64,000 nucleotides of DNA, taken from contig NC_012982.1 in assembly GCF_000023785.1 (NCBI RefSeq), forward strand, positions 1,302,001 to 1,366,000, read 5' to 3'. The notes beneath the pieces are model-generated. The model had not been told where the DNA came from. It searched no databases and saw nothing but the letters and a program-made list of their open reading frames with translations. Every line of letters starts with the position of its first letter. Position 1 is the stretch's first letter. Made by a program: the position numbers and the translations under genes. Origin of the DNA: Hirschia baltica ATCC 49814 (GTDB taxonomy: Bacteria > Pseudomonadota > Alphaproteobacteria > Caulobacterales > Hyphomonadaceae). Positions 58,901 to 64,000 of this stretch are shown here, piece after piece.

Positions 58901-59451
58901 CATCTTTGATTATTGGTTTTGCGTTTCTTTTGGCAGCACAATCAGAGCCTGCAGCAGCAGACAATCAATGTCTTGCGCCGCAAAGTGTTGCTCAGGAAAT
59001 TGGCAGTCGTAAATTTACGCAAGAACGCCGCTTGGAGGGGATTGAGCAAAGCCTAGTATCCCAAGGTATAGTCAATGTCTCCGCTGATGCGATTGAATGG
59101 ACTGTATTGGACCCAATCGAGATTACGACAGTTATTTCTCCAAATGGTATGACGCAGTCTATAGAAGGTGGTCCAGCGCAAGAGGTTGGAGCTGTTGGGG
59201 CTTCAAACCCTATTTTGTCGCAAAGTGGTTTGATCCAGCTCTTAAAGGGCGATTTGACGGGTGCTGATGCCAATTACACTGTTACTGACTTTGAAATTAA
59301 TGACGGTTGGGGGGTATCTCTTGCACCCAAAGCGGAAGATATGGCTAAACATGTTACAAAGATTGATGTGACTGGCTGCATGAAGATTGATTCAATCAAT
59401 GTAGTGCAAGCCAATGGCGATCAGATTCTTGTCAAATTTGCTGAGGAATAA
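58897..59451 (+). CDS. LolA-like outer membrane lipoprotein carrier protein
   Basis: A 184-residue exported protein: signal peptide (SLIIGFAFLLAAQSEPAAA) and a LolA-type fold starting with KFTQERRLEGIEQSLVSQG (residues about 40-58) and EWTVLDPIEITTVI. LolA relatives in aryl polyene clusters probably carry the lipid product across the periplasm. Two cysteines (about 24 and 165) could form a disulfide. It is followed 2 bases later by the MMPL exporter. Confidence 0.82.
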   Translation: MTSLIIGFAFLLAAQSEPAAADNQCLAPQSVAQEIGSRKFTQERRLEGIEQSLVSQGIVNVSADAIEWTVLDPIEITTVISPNGMTQSIEGGPAQEVGAVGASNPILSQSGLIQLLKGDLTGADANYTVTDFEINDGWGVSLAPKAEDMAKHVTKIDVTGCMKIDSINVVQANGDQILVKFAEE

Positions 59452-59453
59452 AC

Positions 59454-61694
59454 GTGTTGTTGGGGGGTAAGATTAGGATTGGTGCAGTATTGTGCGCCAT
59501 ATGGCTGGTGGCTAGCCTGATCTTCATAGCGGTTCGGTTTTCTAGCGGCGCTCCCATTGATACAAACATACAATCTATATTACCGAATAATTCTCTTGCT
59601 CCCGCTGTAAAAGCAGCGATGACGCAATCTGGTGAAGTTGCCGCAAACAGAGTTGTTTTCCTGATTTCCGATGTTGGTGAAACAGGTAAAAATGCGGCGG
59701 CGGCTGATGATTTAAAGCAACGTCTTTTATCTGCTGACCTATTTATTAGCGATGATGCAGACCATGAAGAATTAGGACGCTGGATATTTGCTAATCGCAA
59801 TGAAATTTTGTGTGAACATGCTGATGAATTTGGCGAGGAAACAGCACAATCAATTCGGAATCAGGCATTAGCAAGGGTATATGGTGTTGGCTCACCCATA
59901 ACCGGAGGATTGCTACAATCTGATCCATTTTTACTGACCTTGCGACTGGCAGATTGTCTCTCTCAAGGAGCCGCAAAAGTAGATGCTCATCAAACTTTGA
60001 TGACAGGCAAACTGAACCAATCCGCCTATCGAATGGATACTCAGGAAAAGCTCCAGTCAATTGTTTCTGAATGGGAAGATGAATGGTTGAAGCAAAACCT
60101 AACATTGGCCCGAACGGGGGCGGTGTTTCATGCAAATCATGGGGCTAATTCAGCCAAAGCAGAAATGAGCTTTATAGGCGGCTTGGGTTTATTGGGGGTT
60201 GTCGCTTTGTTTGGCTTTGTATTTGGTCGCATGTCCAATGTGTTTATTGTGGCCAGTCTCATCATATTATCATGTGCATCCGGTTTGGCTGCGACTTTGC
60301 TCGTTTTTTCACAAATTCATATGTTGGTGCTTGTTTTTGCGGCTATGCTTGTGGGGGTTGTCGCAGATTATGCTGTTCATGCGATGGCGAGTGGCGTTGG
60401 GAATGGATGGCCCGACATGCAACAGCGAAAAACACACCTTTGGCGGCCAATGACTGTATCCATGCTAACAACAGCAGCTGGTTTTACCGGCCTGATGTTT
60501 TTAGGTGTGCCAATGTTTCGTCAATTGGCGGTCTTTGCCGTGACGGGTGTTTTTACCGCGTGGGCACTCGTTCTTTTTATCTTTCTTCCCTTTGATAAAC
60601 CGCCTCACAAAAATGAAGATGCATTGCGTCTGCGCTGGATGCGTGCACTGGCATTATCAATGAAACTATTACCTGTTTCAAAAAATGCGGCATTGCTTGC
60701 AAGTATCATTATTCTTTTAAGCAGCATCGGGTTCATTTTTGCCAAACCTTTGGATGATGTACGGCAATATCAGCCACGCAATGAGGAGCTGATGAAGCAA
60801 GAGAAACAACTAAATGAGGTGGTCGGGTCTGTATCATCTCAGGTATTTCTTGTTTCGCAGGGAGATGATTTAGAAGAAGCGAAACAAAATGAAGAAGCCT
60901 ATCTAGATAATCTGTCTGCTCAACTAAAAGAAAAAAGCCCAGAACCAGCATCAAATCTAGCATTGACGCGCTTTGATCCTTCAAATCAAAGGCGAGAAGT
61001 CAATCGACAAAAATTGGATGAATTCTTAGAGAAGCCCCTTGGCAAACTTCAGCGTGCACAATTAGGATTGAAGGCAACCCAAGCAATAGAAGATGTAACT
61101 GCAGATAAACCATCATGGTTGTCTGATCTATATGTGGAAGCAAACGACAAAGTTTATCTTATCGCACGCCTAAGCGGCGGAATTGACTATCCATCTTCTG
61201 AAAATGCGATCGTCGTTGATACTGCAAATGCGTATTCTCATGCGTTTGCATCGTATAGAAAACTTGCCGCGCGTTCGCTCATGATAGCTGTATGTGTGGC
61301 TTTGGTTTTCGTCTTTATTGTGTATCGAAAATCAGGCGCTTTAAGTGTTGTGATCGCACCGGCCTGCGCAATGTTGTGTGGTATTTATCTTCCAGCATTA
61401 TTTGGAATGCCAATAACTTTCTTTTCAATGGCGGGGGCAATGGTGCTGTTTGGTGTGGGAGTGGATTATTCAGCATTCATGTGGGAAGCAGGGCGTAGCA
61501 AAGAAGCGTGGACCAAAGCTTCTGTTCTGGTTGGCACCGTCACCACATTATTGTCGATGGGGCTTTTAGCGCTAAGTGACACATTACCTGTACGAAGTTT
61601 TGGGATTACTGTTGCAGTCGGTGTGATTTGCGCTCTAATCTTTTCAACATTGCCGTATTATTTGGCTCAGAAGGAAGCATTGAATGCAAAATGA
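59454..61694 (+). CDS. MMPL/RND family lipid exporter
   Basis: A 746-residue transporter with GTG start and twelve predicted spans in two RND-like halves: TM1 about 10-30, a periplasmic loop to about 235, spans about 240-375, a second loop 425-600 and spans about 605-745. Central motifs are FAAMLVGVVADYAVHAMASG (about 295) and GAMVLFGVGVDYSAFMWEAG (about 665), with the conserved Asp-Tyr proton-relay pairs. It exports lipids or polyketides. Overlaps the following gene by 11 bases. Confidence 0.92.
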   Translation: MLLGGKIRIGAVLCAIWLVASLIFIAVRFSSGAPIDTNIQSILPNNSLAPAVKAAMTQSGEVAANRVVFLISDVGETGKNAAAADDLKQRLLSADLFISDDADHEELGRWIFANRNEILCEHADEFGEETAQSIRNQALARVYGVGSPITGGLLQSDPFLLTLRLADCLSQGAAKVDAHQTLMTGKLNQSAYRMDTQEKLQSIVSEWEDEWLKQNLTLARTGAVFHANHGANSAKAEMSFIGGLGLLGVVALFGFVFGRMSNVFIVASLIILSCASGLAATLLVFSQIHMLVLVFAAMLVGVVADYAVHAMASGVGNGWPDMQQRKTHLWRPMTVSMLTTAAGFTGLMFLGVPMFRQLAVFAVTGVFTAWALVLFIFLPFDKPPHKNEDALRLRWMRALALSMKLLPVSKNAALLASIIILLSSIGFIFAKPLDDVRQYQPRNEELMKQEKQLNEVVGSVSSQVFLVSQGDDLEEAKQNEEAYLDNLSAQLKEKSPEPASNLALTRFDPSNQRREVNRQKLDEFLEKPLGKLQRAQLGLKATQAIEDVTADKPSWLSDLYVEANDKVYLIARLSGGIDYPSSENAIVVDTANAYSHAFASYRKLAARSLMIAVCVALVFVFIVYRKSGALSVVIAPACAMLCGIYLPALFGMPITFFSMAGAMVLFGVGVDYSAFMWEAGRSKEAWTKASVLVGTVTTLLSMGLLALSDTLPVRSFGITVAVGVICALIFSTLPYYLAQKEALNAK

Positions 61695-62928
61695 AGTCTG
61701 TGACGTTGCCATTATTGGTGCAGGTCCTTCAGGGGCAGTAGCTGCTTCCATTCTGGTTCAAAAGGGCTGGAATGTGAAAGTGTTTGAACGCCAACATTTT
61801 CCACGCTTTTCCATAGGTGAAAGCTTGCTGCCTCATTGTGTGGAATTTATCGAGCAGGCTGGATTGCTTGAAGCCGTTGAAGCTGAAGGGTTTCAATTCA
61901 AAGATGGTGCTGCTTTTACGATGGATGGCAAGTATGAAGACATATATTTCCCAGATAAATCTTCCCCTGGACCCGGCACTGTTTATCAGGTGCAGCGAGA
62001 GAAATTTGATAAAATCCTTATCGATGGGGCAGCATCAAAAGGCACGCATGTATCTTTTGGCGATACTGTAACCTCATTTGAACCGACAAGCGAAACTGCT
62101 GATCACGCTGAACTGATTGTCAAAAATGAAGCAGGCGAGAGCCGCGCTGTGCGTGCTAAATTTGTTATAGATGCATCTGGCTTTGGTCGTGTGTTGCCGC
62201 GTTTACTTGATCTTGAAGCACCGTCTGATCAAACCAAGCGTCGCTCTTGTTTTAAACATGTCACCGACAATATCACACATCCAGATTTTGACCGAAACAA
62301 GATCCTAATTTCTGTGCACCAAGAAGACCCTCAAATTTGGTTATGGTTGATCCCGCTTGCAAACGGATTGTCGTCAATCGGTGTGGTGGGCGTAAACGAG
62401 ACAATAGAAAAAGCTGGAGACACGCCCGAAGCTCGTCTTGATTATTTTGTAAAATCATCGGGAATGATGGCGGACTTCCTTAAAAATGCTGTCGAAGCGC
62501 GTCCAACAAATGAAATTGTAGGCTTTTCAGCCAATGTGAAAAATCTCTATGGCGATAAATATGTATTGCTAGGCAATGCAGCTGAATTTCTTGATCCAGT
62601 CTTTTCTTCAGGTGTCACGATTGCCATGAAATCGGCGACACTGGCAGCTGATCTCATTGATGCTCAATTGCGTGGTGAAGAAGTTGATTGGCAGGAAGAT
62701 TTTGAAGTTGAGCTAAAACGCGGTGTCGAAGCCTTTAGATCATGTGTAAATGCGTGGTATGATGGCTTGCTTCAGCGCATGATTTTCATGGAAAACCGAT
62801 CTGAAGATATTACCCGTCATTTCACAGCAATTCTGGCCGGATATGCGTGGGATCGTAAAAACCCAATTGTGAAAGATCCTAAGCGGTTTTTCCGGTTGAT
62901 GGATGCGCTGACAAAAGAAGACGCTTAA
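61684..62928 (+). CDS. FAD-dependent oxidoreductase, tryptophan-halogenase-like
   Basis: A 414-residue flavoprotein. Rossmann motif VAIIGAGPSGAVAASILVQK at residues 8-27, then PRFSIGESLLPHCVEF, the typical FAD-binding loop of halogenase-like enzymes. QIWLWLIPLANGLSSIGV (about residue 218) contains the WxWxIP motif of flavin-dependent halogenases, and YVLLGNAAEFLDPVFSSG binds FAD near 297. Related enzymes occur in aryl polyene clusters, where desaturation or ring modification is more likely than halogenation. The substrate is unknown. Confidence 0.88.
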   Translation: MQNEVCDVAIIGAGPSGAVAASILVQKGWNVKVFERQHFPRFSIGESLLPHCVEFIEQAGLLEAVEAEGFQFKDGAAFTMDGKYEDIYFPDKSSPGPGTVYQVQREKFDKILIDGAASKGTHVSFGDTVTSFEPTSETADHAELIVKNEAGESRAVRAKFVIDASGFGRVLPRLLDLEAPSDQTKRRSCFKHVTDNITHPDFDRNKILISVHQEDPQIWLWLIPLANGLSSIGVVGVNETIEKAGDTPEARLDYFVKSSGMMADFLKNAVEARPTNEIVGFSANVKNLYGDKYVLLGNAAEFLDPVFSSGVTIAMKSATLAADLIDAQLRGEEVDWQEDFEVELKRGVEAFRSCVNAWYDGLLQRMIFMENRSEDITRHFTAILAGYAWDRKNPIVKDPKRFFRLMDALTKEDA

Positions 62929-63539
62929 TGCACAATCGGGGAATTATTGGGGTTATTCTTGCCTGCGCTATTTTTGGCACTGGGTGTCAATCCACGCAAT
63001 CCATTGCGCAAGATACCGGAATTGCGTCAGAAGCAGCAAAAGCATTTATCGGTAAAGGTGTGGAACTGACCTTGCCCGCATCGCCTAATTTTCCAGGCGA
63101 GATGAACGCAATGCAAACACTGATCGCGCGCCACGAGGATCGTGTGCAAGCTTTACAGGCTGTACTTTCTGCCCGCGAAGATCACGTCAATGTTGTCACC
63201 ATGTTGGCCAATGGGCCTCGCATAATGGAAGTTGATTGGACAGCGCAAGACATGCTGGAAACGCGTTCCAGCTTTGCACCTGAAGCGCTGTCTGGTTTGA
63301 ATATGTTGGCTGATATCTATCTTGTGTTTTGGCCTCAAAAGGCAGTGCAAACCGCTTTGCCAGAAGGTGTTTATGTCAATCAGGAAGCGGGACTACGCCA
63401 AATATATAATGATACCCGTCAAATAGTGGAAATTCGCTATTACACCAAGGATGAGCGCGGACGCGATCATTGTGTTTTGACCAATTTTGACCTTGGTTAC
63501 TCTCTGACAATTTATAGCGATGCAATGACAGCCAAATGA
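62928..63539 (+). CDS. DUF3261 lipoprotein
   Basis: A 203-residue lipoprotein: N-terminal hydrophobic helix and lipobox (FGTGC, Cys about 21), then a DUF3261 domain with FPGEMNAMQTLIARHEDRVQAL and GRDHCVLTNFDLGYSLTI near the C-terminus. DUF3261 proteins are standard members of aryl polyene gene clusters. Likely in the outer membrane and involved in placing the product. Overlaps the neighbours on both sides by 1 to 4 bases. Confidence 0.85.
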   Translation: MHNRGIIGVILACAIFGTGCQSTQSIAQDTGIASEAAKAFIGKGVELTLPASPNFPGEMNAMQTLIARHEDRVQALQAVLSAREDHVNVVTMLANGPRIMEVDWTAQDMLETRSSFAPEALSGLNMLADIYLVFWPQKAVQTALPEGVYVNQEAGLRQIYNDTRQIVEIRYYTKDERGRDHCVLTNFDLGYSLTIYSDAMTAK

Positions 63540-64000
63540 GTACGATTTATATCAACGCATTTTCAACATGCTCTCGACTAGGCATGAACCGAGATGAAAC
63601 CTTAAAAAGCTTAAAGTCTGCTCTACCGCCGCGTCCAGATAAGGACGCACAATTGGCTGGTGGTGCAACGACAAAAGTCGCCGCGCTTGCAACTGATTTA
63701 CCCAATGATCAAAGCGGTGAAACGCGAACCAATCAGATCACAGCCTATCTGATTTCACAAATGCAGGAAGAGATCGCACAAACACTCGCAAAATATGGCT
63801 CTGAGCGTGTCGCCGGTATAATCGGCACCAGCACAACCGGCGTGGAAGAAGCTATCAATCCGCTTGATGATCGCATCAAAAACGGTGAATGGGATGACGA
63901 TTATGATTTCACTAATCAGGAATTAGGCGACACAGCGCAATTTTTAAAAAACAGCATTGGTTTTACCGGTCCATGCCACACTGTTTCAACGGCCTGCACG
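63536..64000 (+). CDS. Beta-ketoacyl-ACP synthase, N-terminal part (3' end outside window)
   Basis: 155 residues from the ATG that overlaps the previous stop. The thiolase-like N-terminal domain is recognisable (YINAFSTCSRLGMNRDETLKSLK; VAGIIGTSTTGVEEAIN), and the active-site Cys lies in CHTVSTACT at the very end of the window. It condenses malonyl-ACP units to extend the polyene chain. Start and overlap indicate the same operon; the remaining about 250 residues and further synthase, dehydratase and reductase genes should lie to the right. Confidence 0.9.
   Translation, partial: MSTIYINAFSTCSRLGMNRDETLKSLKSALPPRPDKDAQLAGGATTKVAALATDLPNDQSGETRTNQITAYLISQMQEEIAQTLAKYGSERVAGIIGTSTTGVEEAINPLDDRIKNGEWDDDYDFTNQELGDTAQFLKNSIGFTGPCHTVSTACT

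Overview
This window comes from a marine-type alphaproteobacterium with moderate G+C (mid-40s % by eye). I infer a prosthecate Hyphomonadales/Hyphomonadaceae member, perhaps Hirschia-like. The reasons are a Rhodobacter-type gene transfer agent (GTA) cluster, DUF1491 and DUF2336 proteins, a PleC-like histidine kinase, and a tRNA-His with A73 and no encoded G-1. The genus is a guess.

Layout. (1) 1-12.7 kb is chromosomal housekeeping: the end of a histidine kinase, small hypothetical genes, release factor 3 (prfC), a SatD/DUF3307 pair separated by a tandem hairpin array, an MscS channel, a DUF2336 protein, the ABC-F ATPase Uup and a class A penicillin-binding protein. (2) 12.9-29.4 kb is a GTA structural cluster: small and large terminase, portal, g3.5-like, prohead protease, capsid, connector, DUF3168, major tail protein, very short tape-measure-like protein, DUF2460, DUF2163, NlpC/P60 and megatron. 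It is interrupted by four cargo islands: a trypsin-like protease; a ParD-like/methionine aminopeptidase module with its own promoter-operator plus two membrane proteins; a cI-like regulator with a mini-protein, a terminator and an antisense membrane protein; and an antisense SRPBCC protein. Genes g7, g10 and g10.1 are not seen. (3) 29.5-36.7 kb holds a DnaJ-like co-chaperone, a PepSY/PhoP-like/PhoQ-like set preceded by a PhoP-box-like direct repeat, and cytochrome c maturation genes (ccmI-like, E, F, H; no ccmG between F and H).

(4) 36.7-47.2 kb holds an alpha/beta hydrolase-OsmC fusion, a DegP/HtrA protease followed by a two-component pair, glnE, and a putative envelope/metal stress unit: a six-EF-hand secreted protein, an ECF sigma factor, its membrane anti-sigma and a periplasmic metal-sensor-like protein. 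(5) 47.2-57.1 kb, mostly minus strand, holds an EAL protein, a single-domain receiver and a PleC/DivJ-like kinase in line, then pepN, two small unknowns, a Tat-type lipoprotein M48 protease, tRNA-His with a shared terminator and a small DEDDh exonuclease. (6) 57.4-64 kb is the left part of a probable aryl-polyene-type lipid biosynthesis operon: LpxL-like acyltransferase, thioesterase, LolA-like carrier, MMPL exporter, halogenase-like FAD oxidoreductase, DUF3261 lipoprotein and a ketosynthase cut by the window end just after its active-site Cys.

The most unusual part is the interrupted GTA cluster. A DNA-packaging particle operon carries protease, aminopeptidase, antitoxin-like, repressor-like and micro-membrane-protein cargo.
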